A stretch of DNA of 64,000 nucleotides, from positions 496,001-560,000 of the forward strand of contig NZ_BNGS01000006.1 of assembly GCF_014905555.1 (NCBI RefSeq), read 5' to 3'. Shown here one piece after another: positions 50,421 to 60,158 of the stretch. The translations under genes were made by a program, and so were the position numbers. The DNA comes from Streptomyces sp. Y2F8-2 (GTDB lineage Bacteria; Actinomycetota; Actinomycetes; Streptomycetales; Streptomycetaceae). The notes beneath the pieces were generated by a model. It was given only the letters and a program-made list of their open reading frames with translations, made no database searches and had not been told where the DNA came from. Every line of letters begins with the position of its first letter. Within the stretch, counting starts at the first letter, position 1.

Positions 50421-51953
50421 ATGCAACGGCGTACGTTCATCGGCGGGGCCACCGCCGCGCTCGCGGCGACGGTCACCACGACCGCGTGCAGCGGCGGTGC
50501 TTCGGCCGGCATCGGCACATCCCTGCGGACGGACAGTGCCGGCGCGCAGGGCCCCGCCAACTGGACGGCCCTGGCCAGGGATCTGGACGGCACCCTGGTG
50601 CGCCCCGGCGACCGCGCCTGGCCCACCGCCCGGCAGCTGTACAACACCCGCTTCGACGGACTGAAGCCGGCGGCCGTGGCGTACGTGGCGCACACCGACG
50701 ACATCCGCACCGCACTGGAGTACGCGCGCGTGCACCGCGTCAAGGTCGCCATACGCAACGGCGGGCACTCCTACGCCGGCTGGTCCTCGGGCGACGGACG
50801 GCTGATCATCGACGTGGGCAAACTCAACTCGATACGGGCGAGCGGCAGCGAGGCGGTCATCGGCGCGGGTTCCAAGCTGATCGACGTCTACCGCGCCCTC
50901 ACGGCGAAGGGCGTGACGATACCCGCCGGTTCGTGCCCCACGGTCGGCGTCTCCGGCCTCACCCTCGGCGGCGGACACGGAGTGGTCTCCCGGGCGTACG
51001 GACTGACCTGCGACAGCCTCACCCAGGCGACCCTGGTCACGGCGGACGGCAAGCAGGTCGTCGCGAACGCCACCGAGAACAAGGACCTGTTCTGGGCCCT
51101 GCGCGGCGCGGGCAACGGCAACTTCGGCGTCGTCACCGAGCTCCGCTTCAGGACCCACCCGGCGCCGCAGGCCGTCTCGGCGTACCTGACCTGGCCGTGG
51201 TCCAAGGCCGCCGCCGTGCTCAAGGCCTGGCAGGAGTGGGGCCCCGGCCAGCCCGACGAGATCTGGTCCTCCTGCCACCTCGAGAACGGCGGCACCCCCA
51301 CCGTCTCCGTCGCGGCCTTCTCGCTCGGCACCTACGGCGAACTCCAGAACGCAGTCGACCGCCTGGCCGCCAAGGTCGGCGCCCCGGCACGGGGCGTCTC
51401 GCTCCGGCGGCACTCCTACCGGGGCGCGATGGAGGCGTACGCGGGCTGCTCCTCCTTCCCCACAGCCGCCCAGTGCCACCTGCCGGGCTCGACACCGGGT
51501 CGCAGCCCGCAGGGCGCCCTCGGCCGGGAGACGTACGCGGCCCGCTCCGACTTCTTCGACCGTTCGATCCCGGCGGACGGCATACAGACGCTCCTGCGGC
51601 AGATCGCACAGGTGCGGGGCGGCGCGGGCAGCGTCGCGTTCATCGCGCTCGGCGGCGCGGTCAACCGGGTGGCGCCGACGGCGACGGCGTTCGTGCACCG
51701 CCGGTCGCGGATGCTGGCGCAGTACATCGCGAGCTGGCGGGCCGGCACCTCCGGCGCAACCGCGCAGTCCTGGCTGAATTCCGCGCACACGTCGATGCGC
51801 GGCTATGCGTCCGGCGCGGCGTACCAGAACTACACGGACCCGACCCTGTCGAACTGGCGGAAGGCGTACTACGGGGACGCGGCCACGCGCCTCGCCCAGC
51901 TGAAGCACCGGTACGACCCGGACGGCTTCTTCACGTTCCCTCAGTCGCTGTGA
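50421..51953 (+). CDS. Secreted FAD-linked oxidase (berberine-bridge-like)
   Basis: 510 residues. The twin-arginine-like start QRRTFIGGATAAL is followed by a possible lipobox TTAC near residue 23. The FAD-binding domain has RNGGHSYAGWSSGDGRLIID near residue 110 (the His that can bind FAD) and GVSGLTLGGGHGV near 176. The C-terminal BBE block NYTDPTLSNWRKAYYGDAA closes it. It oxidises an alcohol, sugar or alkaloid-like substrate with O2. The ATG at 50421 follows AAGGGAGGCGCAC. Confidence 0.88.
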   Translation: MQRRTFIGGATAALAATVTTTACSGGASAGIGTSLRTDSAGAQGPANWTALARDLDGTLVRPGDRAWPTARQLYNTRFDGLKPAAVAYVAHTDDIRTALEYARVHRVKVAIRNGGHSYAGWSSGDGRLIIDVGKLNSIRASGSEAVIGAGSKLIDVYRALTAKGVTIPAGSCPTVGVSGLTLGGGHGVVSRAYGLTCDSLTQATLVTADGKQVVANATENKDLFWALRGAGNGNFGVVTELRFRTHPAPQAVSAYLTWPWSKAAAVLKAWQEWGPGQPDEIWSSCHLENGGTPTVSVAAFSLGTYGELQNAVDRLAAKVGAPARGVSLRRHSYRGAMEAYAGCSSFPTAAQCHLPGSTPGRSPQGALGRETYAARSDFFDRSIPADGIQTLLRQIAQVRGGAGSVAFIALGGAVNRVAPTATAFVHRRSRMLAQYIASWRAGTSGATAQSWLNSAHTSMRGYASGAAYQNYTDPTLSNWRKAYYGDAATRLAQLKHRYDPDGFFTFPQSL

Positions 51954-51975
51954 CCGCGCCCGGACATGTGGGACC

Positions 51976-52677
51976 CTACGCCGCCAGGTCCCTGTCCTGA
52001 GGGCAGGACGGCTCGCGCCGCGCCCCGGAGATCGTGGTCTCCGCGGCGCGCCCCCCGCGGGCCCGGATCAGCCGGCCGGCACGCGGTGAGCGTTCGACGG
52101 CCTTCATGACCGGGGTGAGCATCGCCGTGGCGAGCGGGGAGAGCAGCAGGGCGACGGCCGTGCCGAGGGCGAAGCCGCCGATGACGTCCGTCGGGTAGTG
52201 CACCCCCATGTAGACCCGGCAGAAACCCTCGAGGAGCGCCAGGCCGAGACCGAGCAGCCCGAACTTCCGGTTCGCCACGAAGAGTCCGACGGCCATGGCC
52301 ATGGTGAGCGTGGCGTGGTCGCTGACGAAGGAGTAGTCGGTCTTCCCGGTGACGAGGACGTCCAGCCCCTGGTGGTCGACGAACGGCCGGGGGCGCTCCA
52401 CGAAGCCCCGGATCGGCACGTTCACCAGCACGGCGATACCGGCGGCCAGGGGCGCCCAGACGATCGCCGCCACGGAGGACGCCGCGTCCTCGCCGCCCCT
52501 GCGCCGCACACTCGTCCAGCACCACAGGGCGAGCAGCACCATGGCGAGCAGCAGACCCCACTCGCCGACGAACCCCATGACCCGGTCGAACCAGTGCGGC
52601 GCTTCCTTGGCCAGGCCATTGATGTCGTAGAGCAGATCGACGTCGGGGTTCGACCCTGACTCGGCCAGTCCAGCCAT
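51976..52677 (-). CDS. PAP2-family membrane phosphatase
   Basis: 233 residues with about five helices and the PAP2 motifs: VERPRPF near residue 93, SFVSDHAT near 116, RVYMGVHYPTDVIGG near 154. The usual PSGH is VSDH here. It dephosphorylates a lipid phosphate such as undecaprenyl or phosphatidic acid derivatives. The stop is 22 bases from the convergent FAD oxidase stop. Confidence 0.88.
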   Translation of the reverse strand: MAGLAESGSNPDVDLLYDINGLAKEAPHWFDRVMGFVGEWGLLLAMVLLALWCWTSVRRRGGEDAASSVAAIVWAPLAAGIAVLVNVPIRGFVERPRPFVDHQGLDVLVTGKTDYSFVSDHATLTMAMAVGLFVANRKFGLLGLGLALLEGFCRVYMGVHYPTDVIGGFALGTAVALLLSPLATAMLTPVMKAVERSPRAGRLIRARGGRAAETTISGARREPSCPQDRDLAA

Positions 52678-52958
52678 CGTGCGCGGCCCCTTCGTCGTCC
52701 GTCCCGTCCGCGGACACGCCGTGCGCGCGCCGCTGCACCACCCCCGTGGTCGTAGATCCGCTCCACGCCGAGCCGGCTGCCGTACGTCAACGCCCTACGG
52801 GAGAAGGAACGCACAGTCCTGTTCCCCACGTTCCACATTCCACCGAATGATCACGCAGACGTTATCGAAGAGAGACACGTCTTCGCAGCTCAAGGGGGTG
52901 AGCGTGAGGGAAGGTTCCAGCCAGCCCGCAGCCGCCCATGCGCCGTTCACATCCCGAT

Positions 52959-53966
52959 TCACACCGCCGTGGGCAGCGCTTTCGCGCCATCCGCGGTGAC
53001 ACGCGTCGCCCCGAAGTAGTCGGAGTTGTCGATCGGGTCGAAACGGATCACGGCACCGGTTCTGGGCGCATCGATCATGTAGCCGCCGCCGACGTAGATC
53101 CCGACGTGGTGGATGGCGCGGGAATTGGTCGGGTCGTGCGAGAAGAACACCAGATCGCCGGGGAGCAGCTCGTTGCGACTGGGGTGCGGTCCGGCGTTGT
53201 ACTGGTCGTTGGCGACGCGCGGCAGCGTGATGCCGACGCTCGCGTACGCGGCCTTGGTCAGGCCGGAGCAGTCGAAGCGTCCGCCCTCCTCCGGAGTGCC
53301 GTCCCCGCCCCACAGATAGGGGGTGCCGAGCTTCTGCTGCGCGTAGTTGATCGCGCCGGCCGCCTGCCTGGAGGGGTCGAGCCGCTGGACGGGCGCGGCG
53401 AAGCTCTTCGCCAGGGTGGTGATGGTCCTGACGTAGTTCTGGGTCTCCTTGTACGGCGGCACGCCTCCGTACCGGATGACCGCGTACGCCCCCGCGTTGT
53501 ACGCGGCGAGCATGTTCTCCGTCGGGTTGCCGGGCTCGTCCTTGACGTAGGAGGCGAGCTTGCAGTCGTAGGAGGCGGCCGACGGGATCGCGTCGCGCGG
53601 ATCCCACACGTCGGCCTTGCCGTCGCCGTTGCCGTCGATGCCGTGGATGGCCCAGGTGCCGGGGATGAACTGCGCTATGCCCTCGGCCTTCGCGGGGCTC
53701 TTGGCGTTCGGGTTGAAGCCGCTCTCCTGGTAGAGCTGGGCGGCCAGCAGCGCGGGGTTGATGGCGCTGCACAGGTTGCCCCACTTCTGCACGATGGCGG
53801 AGTACGCGGCGGGGACGGCGTTCTTGGCGAGGGCGACGGATCCCCCGCCGATGCCGTTCGCCAGGTTCCCGGCGACCGTGTAGACCCCGACGACGAGCAG
53901 CATCACGAAGCTCAGCGCGGCACCGACGGCTACGGTCGCCCAGATCCACGCCTTACGCACCGTCAA
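52959..53966 (-). CDS. Lytic transglycosylase plus NlpC/P60 peptidase
   Basis: 335 residues. One helix near the N-terminus anchors it outside. An SLT domain follows (AQLYQESGFNPNAKSPAKAEG, near residue 78, with Glu in QESGF). Then comes an NlpC/P60 domain with FDCSGLTKAAYASVG (Cys) and HHVGIYVGGGYM (His). It cuts peptidoglycan glycan and peptide bonds. A VirB1-like partner for the secretion-system-like operon at 57 kb is a possibility. The start at 53966 fits. Confidence 0.88.
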   Translation of the reverse strand: MTVRKAWIWATVAVGAALSFVMLLVVGVYTVAGNLANGIGGGSVALAKNAVPAAYSAIVQKWGNLCSAINPALLAAQLYQESGFNPNAKSPAKAEGIAQFIPGTWAIHGIDGNGDGKADVWDPRDAIPSAASYDCKLASYVKDEPGNPTENMLAAYNAGAYAVIRYGGVPPYKETQNYVRTITTLAKSFAAPVQRLDPSRQAAGAINYAQQKLGTPYLWGGDGTPEEGGRFDCSGLTKAAYASVGITLPRVANDQYNAGPHPSRNELLPGDLVFFSHDPTNSRAIHHVGIYVGGGYMIDAPRTGAVIRFDPIDNSDYFGATRVTADGAKALPTAV

Positions 53967-54104
53967 CCGCCCCTCGCTGCCCGGGAGTACGCCGAGGGTC
54001 AGTGTAGGGGCGGGAGCTGTCCGACGACCCTGAAAAGCCCTGGCCGGACGACGTGGACCGCAGAGGATCGGCCACCGGGCAAGGGGCCGGGGCTTTGACC
54101 GCCG

Positions 54105-54360
54105 GACGCGGCGGCGCCCCTGCCTGTCGGACGCGGCGGTGGTGCTACCCGCCGAGCGCGGTGGTGGTGTTACGCGCTGGATGCGGTGGTGGTGCTACCC
54201 GCCGGGTGGCGGCAGTAGTCCTACGCGCAGGGCGCGGCGGTGGCCTCCCTGCCGGGCGCGGCGCTGGTGCTGCGCGCTGGACGCGGCCGTGGTGCCACCC
54301 GCCGGAGCGGCGGTGGCGCTACCCGCCGGACGCGGCGATCGTCCTACCCGCCCGACGCGG
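54105..54360. repeat. Minisatellite of about 25-base units running over a stop codon
   Basis: Ten complete copies and a partial one, each 24-26 bases, of a unit like GACGCGGCGGTGGTGCTACC followed by CGCCG. The last complete unit (54329-54353) includes the protease stop codon at 54344-54346. The rest is intergenic. Confidence 0.85.
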
Positions 54361-55099
54361 CCCGGTAGAGGTCCGCGGCCTCACGGCCGAGCGCGACGCT
54401 GTAGGACACGTCCGGGGTGGAACCGCCCTGTTCGTGCCCGCCGAGGATGCCCACGACCTCGCCGTAGCCGTTCACCCAGGGGCTGCCGCTCGTGCCGCTG
54501 GTGAAGCTCGGGCAGTCGATGCGCTGCTGGGTGCGGCTGTGGACGGTCGGCCTGTTGGTGCAGGTGATCGGGGACTCCTGGGAGTCGGGGTAGCCGGTGA
54601 CGGTGACGGCGGTGGCGCCGGTCTCGTGCCCGGTGACGAACTTGTTGCCCCCCACGATGCTCTCGACCTCGACGCCGCCGATGGACTCCACGGTGGCGAA
54701 CGCCACGTCGCTGTCCTCGTCCTGCCCGCCGCTCCAGCGGTCACCGACGAAGGTCCTGGTCACCTTCCACACACCGTAGGGCGCCTTGCCGTCCCGGTAG
54801 CCCGGGGCGAACCAGAGGGTGCCGCTGCCCGCGCAGTGCGCGGCGGTCACGATCAGGTTGCCCTGCCTGCTGTGCACGACGGAGGCGGTGCAGAAGTGAC
54901 CCCCCTCCAGCCCTCCGGACTCGCCGAACAGCGCGCCGATGCGGGAGCTGGCCGAAGTGGCCGGCGCCTGCACGGTCACGCCCAAGGGTCCGGGACCGCC
55001 GGCGGCCGCCGCCACGGATGAGGACGTGACAGCCAGCAGCACGACGGTGCCGAAGAACGCGTGCCGGCGGTTGCCAGGGAGGCGTCTGATGCGCTTCAT
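54344..55099 (-). CDS. Secreted trypsin-like serine protease
   Basis: 251 residues with a signal peptide (residues 1-33). The triad is H88 (TAAHC), D131 (DSDVAF) and S204 (GTSGSPW). It resembles Streptomyces trypsin-like proteases. The C-terminus (AASGG) is encoded by the edge of a minisatellite. MKR starts at 55099; the ATG one codon earlier is also in frame. It stands alone. Confidence 0.88.
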   Translation of the reverse strand: MKRIRRLPGNRRHAFFGTVVLLAVTSSSVAAAAGGPGPLGVTVQAPATSASSRIGALFGESGGLEGGHFCTASVVHSRQGNLIVTAAHCAGSGTLWFAPGYRDGKAPYGVWKVTRTFVGDRWSGGQDEDSDVAFATVESIGGVEVESIVGGNKFVTGHETGATAVTVTGYPDSQESPITCTNRPTVHSRTQQRIDCPSFTSGTSGSPWVNGYGEVVGILGGHEQGGSTPDVSYSVALGREAADLYRAASGG

Positions 55100-55102
55100 C
55101 AC

Positions 55103-55561
55103 CTCTTACTGTGGCCCAGAAAGGTGAGAAAAACTCTTTGAGCACCCTGAAATTCCTCTATGAGGTTTCATTCCCGCAGCTCAGCAGGGGCATTCGGCCC
55201 ACAGGGACACACAGGGACATCCTCCCTCAGGATCGCTGCGCGCATGTTCGATGAACCCTAGTTCGAAACAAGCCGCTCGCCCCGCCCTGCAGGCGGATGC
55301 GCGTAGACCGTCCCGCACAACACCCTCAGCGCCCTCCCTGTGAACCTCGTCAAGCCGACGCCACGCCCCTGCCATCCCCCTGCCATCGACCAGTAAGGCG
55401 GGCACCTCGGTTCGGCGGGAGTCAGGAATTCCGGCGCCTCTTGTTTGTCGCGTACTCAACAAGTCAGGGTCGACCCGGGCCGCCGCCTCGTCGCCGGGGA
55501 CACCGAACCGGCGACGCACCCGCACGCACTTCCCTGTCAATCCGACTCAGGAGAACGCACG
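55103..55561. other. 459-base gap between divergent protease genes
   Basis: I find no convincing gene. Open frames on both strands show the composition of shadow frames. It should hold the promoters of the two divergent protease genes. AGGAG at 55548-55552 serves the S53 protease. Confidence 0.5.
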
Positions 55562-56917
55562 TTGCGTACGACACCCCCCAACAGACCGGCCCGGCCCGGC
55601 AGGTGGCGCCGCGTGGGCTCGGCCGCCGTCGCCACCGCCGCCCTCGTGTTCGCCGGCCTCGGCACCGCGGCCCACGCGGACGCGGCCGCCTCGGCGACAA
55701 CCTCGTCCGCGAAATCCTCCTCCGCCGCCTCCGCCTCGTCCAAGGTGACCTGGACCCGCTCCTGCGCCCTGCCCAAGAAGAAGGGCGAGATGGCCTGCAA
55801 CGCCCTGCGCGTCACCGGCGGCATCACGGCCTTCCAGCGGCAGCAGGCCAAGGAGGACGGCATCACGCCCCAGGCCGTCTCCCCGAAGGCCGCCTCCGAC
55901 TCCCCCACCGGCTACGGCCCCGGCGACCTCCAGTCGGCCTACGGCCTGACCGACGCCGCCGCCGGCAACGGCTCCGGCGAGACCATCGCGATCGTCGACG
56001 CGTACGACGACCCGAACGCCGAGTCCGACCTCGCCCAGTACCGCTCCTACTACGGCCTCCCGGACTGCACCTCCGACAACGGCTGCTTCACCAAGGTCGG
56101 CCAGACCGGCTCCACCACCTCCCTCCCCTCCGCCGACAGCGGCTGGGCCGGTGAGATATCCCTCGACCTCGACATGGCCTCCGCCGTCTGCCCGAACTGC
56201 AACATCCTGCTCGTCGAGGCCAAGTCCGCCTCGATGAGCAACCTGGGCACCGCCGTCAACGAGGCCGTCAAGCTCGGCGCCAAGTTCGTCTCCAACAGCT
56301 ACGGAGGCTCCGAGTCCTCCTCCGACTCGACGTACGACTCCTCGTACTTCAAGCACCCGGGCGTCGCGATCACCGTGAGCGCGGGCGACGAGGGGTACGG
56401 CGCCGAGTACCCGGCCGCCTCCAAGTACGTCACCGCTGTCGGCGGCACCCGGCTCTCCACCGCCTCCAACAGCCGCGGCTGGAGCGAGAGCGTGTGGAAC
56501 ACGAGCAGCACCGAGGGCACCGGCTCGGGCTGCTCCGCGTACGACGCCAAGCCGTCCTGGCAGACCGACTCCGGCTGCTCCAAGCGCATGGTCGCCGACG
56601 TCTCGGCCGTCGCCGACCCCGCCACCGGCGTCTCGGTCTACGACACCTACGGCGACGGCACCGGCTGGGTGACCTACGGCGGCACCAGCGCCTCGGCGCC
56701 CATCATCGCCGGGGTCTACGCCCTGGCCGGCACCCCGGGCAGCACCGACTACCCGGCCGCTTACCCGTACGCCGCGGCCGGCACGTCCGCCCTCAACGAC
56801 GTGACCAGCGGCAGCAACGGCTCCTGCGCCACCAGCTACTTCTGCACGGCCCGGTCCGGCTACGACGGCCCGACCGGCTGGGGCACCCCGGAGGGGATCG
56901 ACGCCTTCACCCGCTGA
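55562..56917 (+). CDS. Secreted S53 (sedolisin) peptidase
   Basis: 451 residues. Signal peptide (ends near residue 39), propeptide (about 40-110), then the catalytic domain. The sedolisin residues are E198 and D202 (GEISLD), oxyanion D276 (SAGDEG) and S376 (GGTSASAP). It should be an acid-acting endopeptidase outside the cell. The TTG start at 55562 has AGGAG nine bases before it; no ATG or GTG fits the signal peptide. A terminator follows at 56988-57018. Confidence 0.9.
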   Translation: MRTTPPNRPARPGRWRRVGSAAVATAALVFAGLGTAAHADAAASATTSSAKSSSAASASSKVTWTRSCALPKKKGEMACNALRVTGGITAFQRQQAKEDGITPQAVSPKAASDSPTGYGPGDLQSAYGLTDAAAGNGSGETIAIVDAYDDPNAESDLAQYRSYYGLPDCTSDNGCFTKVGQTGSTTSLPSADSGWAGEISLDLDMASAVCPNCNILLVEAKSASMSNLGTAVNEAVKLGAKFVSNSYGGSESSSDSTYDSSYFKHPGVAITVSAGDEGYGAEYPAASKYVTAVGGTRLSTASNSRGWSESVWNTSSTEGTGSGCSAYDAKPSWQTDSGCSKRMVADVSAVADPATGVSVYDTYGDGTGWVTYGGTSASAPIIAGVYALAGTPGSTDYPAAYPYAAAGTSALNDVTSGSNGSCATSYFCTARSGYDGPTGWGTPEGIDAFTR

Positions 56918-56987
56918 TCCCCTTCCCCCGCACATGACGGACGCCGTCAGCGAGTAAGTGGGGACTTACCGACGGCACCCTCCGGGA

Positions 56988-57018
56988 GACGGGCCGCGGC
57001 AACCGGCCGCGGCCCGTC
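56988..57018 (+). terminator. Terminator of the S53 peptidase gene
   Basis: Perfect 13-base stem (56988-57000 with 57006-57018) and five-base loop, 70 bases after the stop. Confidence 0.75.
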
Positions 57019-57476
57019 GCCGTGCGTGCTCCCCGTACATCCCGTGCTTCGGTGCACATCCGTGCGATCTGACATGCCACCACCCGACGCGTGCGCGCCC
57101 CCCGTTCAGGGATAGCCTTCCGCTCGTACGGGTGACGCCCGTACGCCACGGGCCGGCCGGTCGGCTGCCGCCAGGGGGCCAACCGGGTCTCAGGGCGCAG
57201 AAGAAGTTAACGACGGAACCACACACCAGGTTCCGCTGCGACTTGATTGCCCGGCGTGACCTGCCGTGATACACACAGTGACCATACGCCCCTTCACCCA
57301 CCGGTCCACGCCCCTCGCGAGGGTCCCACGCGGGCCGGACGCAAGGGACACGTACGAAACCCGCCAATCAATGACGCCAAGTCGACATACGACAGCGGCA
57401 TTGTCGGCGAGAATGACCCTGACCCCTGCGACGGTGGCAGGGGGTACGGAACAACCCAACAGGGGCGGTGACTTAC
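57019..57476. other. 458-base leader region of the type IV secretion-like operon
   Basis: No convincing gene is seen; long open frames here look like shadows. The region should carry the promoter and 5' leader of the operon that starts at 57477. I do not see a clear promoter. Confidence 0.5.
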
Positions 57477-57785
57477 ATGCATCTCGCGGCCGCAAAAGGC
57501 GACATCAACACGATCATCGGCGGTATCGCCCCAGACTGGGGACCGTTCGGCAGCCTGGGCAACGAGGCTCGCGTGATGGTCGAGGTGGTGATGGCCGTCG
57601 CCATCCTGCTCTGCCTGGCGATCGCGATCTGGGGCGCGGCCAAACAGCGCATCGGCGCGACGGCCCTGCGCGACACGTTCAGCGCCGAGCAGGGCAAGGG
57701 CCTCATCATCGCGGGTCTGACCGGGGTCTTCATCATCGGCTCCCTGGGCACGCTGTTCACGATCGTGTACGGCATGGCCGTCTAG
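57477..57785 (+). CDS. Small two-helix membrane protein (VirB2/TrbC-like by position)
   Basis: 102 residues: a polar start (AAAKGDINTIIGGIAPDWG), then two helices (about 36-54 and 77-99) with a short basic loop (AAKQRIGATALRDTF). Size and topology are like the VirB2/TrbC pilin family, but sequence alone does not prove it. The ATG at 57477 or GTG at 57468 may be the start; GGGGCGGTG precedes the ATG. It heads the operon. Confidence 0.7.
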   Translation: MHLAAAKGDINTIIGGIAPDWGPFGSLGNEARVMVEVVMAVAILLCLAIAIWGAAKQRIGATALRDTFSAEQGKGLIIAGLTGVFIIGSLGTLFTIVYGMAV

Positions 57786-58003
57786 GCCCGGCCCGGACCG
57801 CCGGGCCCACCTGGCGCACCGTCAGTCCCCTGCCGGGTGCGCCCGGTAGCCCCTCCGACCCATTCGTCCGTCGTCGCGCCCACCGGCTGAGGTTGCGTTT
57901 CCCTGATGTCGAGTCACCACACCGCGTCCGCGCGGCAACCAGCACGGCTACCGTCGTACTACGCGGTTCGAAGCGGCCAACAGCTGAAGGGGGCGTGCGC
58001 GAC

Positions 58004-58840
58004 GTGAGTCTCGGTGACGGTGCCCCCGGCGGGGGCGACACGGAGTACGGCGGAGTCGGGCAGACCCGCACCCGGCTGCCGGGCGGCCGGAGCGGTGACG
58101 TGTACGGGGGCGCCCGGCGGGGCCGGTCCTCGTCCCGGAGCCTGGTCACAGTGGTCGGCGTGGTCGTCCTCCTGATCGCAGCGATCGCCTTCGCGAACCG
58201 CGGGGACGGGGGTTCGACATCGGCGGACGGCAACGAGACCAAAGCGGGCTCGGCCCCTACGGCGGCTTCGGGGGCACGACCGGTGCGGTCGAGGACCGGG
58301 GGGATTCCTTCGGGCTTCGCGCATGATCAGCAGGGGGCGGAGTCGGCTGCGGCCAACTATGCGGTGGCGCTGGGCTCGGCCGACATGTTCAACAAGACCG
58401 GACGGGACGCCATCCTCAGAGCAGTCATCGCCCCGTCGAAGGTGACCGACTTCCAGGGCAGGCTGGACAAGGCGTACACCGCCGCGTTCAACAAGACGAT
58501 CGGGCTCAACGAGGACGGCTCCGCACCTCAGGGCTATACGTTCGTCTCGCGCACGACCCCGATCGGCACGAAGCTCACGGCGTTCTCGACCGAGAAGGCG
58601 ACCGTCGACGTGTGGTGCAGCGGCCTACTCGGTCTCGCGGGTCAGAACTCCACGAATCCGGTCACCAGCAGTTGGTTCACCCTCACCCTGCAGCTCGAGT
58701 GGAACGGCGGCGACTGGAAGATCCTGACCGACTCCCAGAAGGACGGTCCCGTGCCCGTCCCGGGGGATGAGCGGGCATCCACCGCCAACGACATGGCCAA
58801 AGCCGTAGAGGAGTACGGAGGGTTCACATATGCCCGCTAA
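58004..58840 (+). CDS. Bitopic membrane protein (VirB8/TcpC-like by topology)
   Basis: 278 residues. A Gly/Arg-rich cytoplasmic start is followed by one helix (SLVTVVGVVVLLIAAIAFA, about residues 46-64) and an external domain of about 200 residues with GFAHDQQGAESAAANYAVAL. The layout suggests a VirB8/TcpC-like scaffold. GTG 58004 is preferred by spacing from AAGGGGG; GTG 57995 is possible. Its end overlaps the next gene by 11 bases. Confidence 0.7.
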   Translation: MSLGDGAPGGGDTEYGGVGQTRTRLPGGRSGDVYGGARRGRSSSRSLVTVVGVVVLLIAAIAFANRGDGGSTSADGNETKAGSAPTAASGARPVRSRTGGIPSGFAHDQQGAESAAANYAVALGSADMFNKTGRDAILRAVIAPSKVTDFQGRLDKAYTAAFNKTIGLNEDGSAPQGYTFVSRTTPIGTKLTAFSTEKATVDVWCSGLLGLAGQNSTNPVTSSWFTLTLQLEWNGGDWKILTDSQKDGPVPVPGDERASTANDMAKAVEEYGGFTYAR

Positions 58841-60158
58841 TCACCGCGTACTCAAGCTGACGGCCACGGTCGCCGCAGCCCAGACGGCAGCGTTGATGCT
58901 CGCCACGCGTGCCTTCGCCGCGCCCTCGCCCTCGCCCTCGCCCTCGCCCAGTAACAACGCCTGCGACCTCATCCGCGGCTCCGCCAGGGAACTCTGCGAG
59001 AAGGAGAACTCCGGCGGCTCCGGTGGCGGTCGCTCCCTCGTGCCCGACGACAACCCCCTCGACCCCCTCTCCTCCCTCGCTCAGGGCTGCGCCAAAGCCG
59101 CCTCCTGGACCATCGACAAGCTCAGTGAGGCCGTGAAGGAGACCGCGAGCGTCGACTTCACGAATCAGAAGTTCCTCCAGCAGTACGCCATCGTCTTCGC
59201 CGCCTCCGCCATCCTCACCCTCGTCCTGTGGCTGCTGGCCGTGGCCAAGCGGGCCGTGCGCGGTGTTCCCCTCGGCACCGCCATCAGCGAAGCCGTCGGC
59301 TTCCTCTGGCTCACGGTGCTGGCCTCCGCCTTCACCCCGCTGATCCTGTACACCGTCGTCTCGGCGACCGACGCCGTCAGTGACGTCCTGGCCAAGGCCA
59401 CCGGCGACCAGACGACCACGTTTTTCGGCACCTTCTCCGGCGCGCTCAGCAAGGGCACCGACATCGGCGGCGGCCCGATCATGCTGATCATCGTCTCGCT
59501 GGTGTCGATCCTCGCCGCCGGCGTCCTCTACCTCGAGCTGTTCCTGCGGGCCGTCCTCCTCTACGTCGGCGCCCTGCTCGGCGTCGTCGTCTACTCAGGG
59601 CTCGTCGACAAGAACCTCTGGGGCCACGTCCGCCGCTGGGCGGGCATCATGATCGCGGTCATCCTGGTCAAGCCGGTCATCGTCATCGTGCTCGGCCTCG
59701 CCGGCGCCCTCGCCGGCGAGAGCGGCCCGGACTCGCTCGCCGCCGTGGTCTCCGGCCTCGCCATCATCCTGCTCGCCATCTTCTCGAGCGCCATGATCTA
59801 CCGGTTCGTGCCCGGCTTCGGCGACGAGATCGTCAACTCCCGCAACAACCGCATCATGCAGGGCGCCGAGCGCAAGGCCGCCGCCGTCATCAGCTCCCCG
59901 GCGACCCTCGTCGCCCAGGGCATCAAGACCCACAGCACCCGCGCCGACAGCAACGGCGGCGCGGCCGCGGGTGCCACCCAGCCGCCCCGCCCCGCCAACC
60001 CGGCCTCCGGCGGTGTGGCGGCGCACAGCACCCGTACCCCGGGCGGCGGCGGATCCGTCCCCTCCGCGCCCCCGCCACGGACCAGCCCGGCCCAGTCACC
60101 GCACGCCGGCAGCACCCGCAACAGCAGTACCAACCGCACAGGAGGTGAAGGGCGTTGA
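58830..60158 (+). CDS. Polytopic membrane protein, TrbL/VirB6-like
   Basis: 442 residues. A signal-like start and a PSPSPSPSP linker precede about six helices (residues 112-330). An Ala/Gly/Pro/Ser/Thr-rich tail of about 100 residues closes it. The central pattern (VLWLLAVAKRAVRGVPLGTA, then GVLYLELFLRAVLLYVGALL) fits TrbL/VirB6-type channel proteins of actinobacterial mating systems. It overlaps both neighbours. Confidence 0.75.
   Translation: MPANHRVLKLTATVAAAQTAALMLATRAFAAPSPSPSPSPSNNACDLIRGSARELCEKENSGGSGGGRSLVPDDNPLDPLSSLAQGCAKAASWTIDKLSEAVKETASVDFTNQKFLQQYAIVFAASAILTLVLWLLAVAKRAVRGVPLGTAISEAVGFLWLTVLASAFTPLILYTVVSATDAVSDVLAKATGDQTTTFFGTFSGALSKGTDIGGGPIMLIIVSLVSILAAGVLYLELFLRAVLLYVGALLGVVVYSGLVDKNLWGHVRRWAGIMIAVILVKPVIVIVLGLAGALAGESGPDSLAAVVSGLAIILLAIFSSAMIYRFVPGFGDEIVNSRNNRIMQGAERKAAAVISSPATLVAQGIKTHSTRADSNGGAAAGATQPPRPANPASGGVAAHSTRTPGGGGSVPSAPPPRTSPAQSPHAGSTRNSSTNRTGGEGR

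Noticed and set aside
55181..55540. 119-codon minus-strand frame in the gap between the protease genes
   Set aside because: No ribosome site, no family match and an Arg/Cys-rich shadow-like composition.
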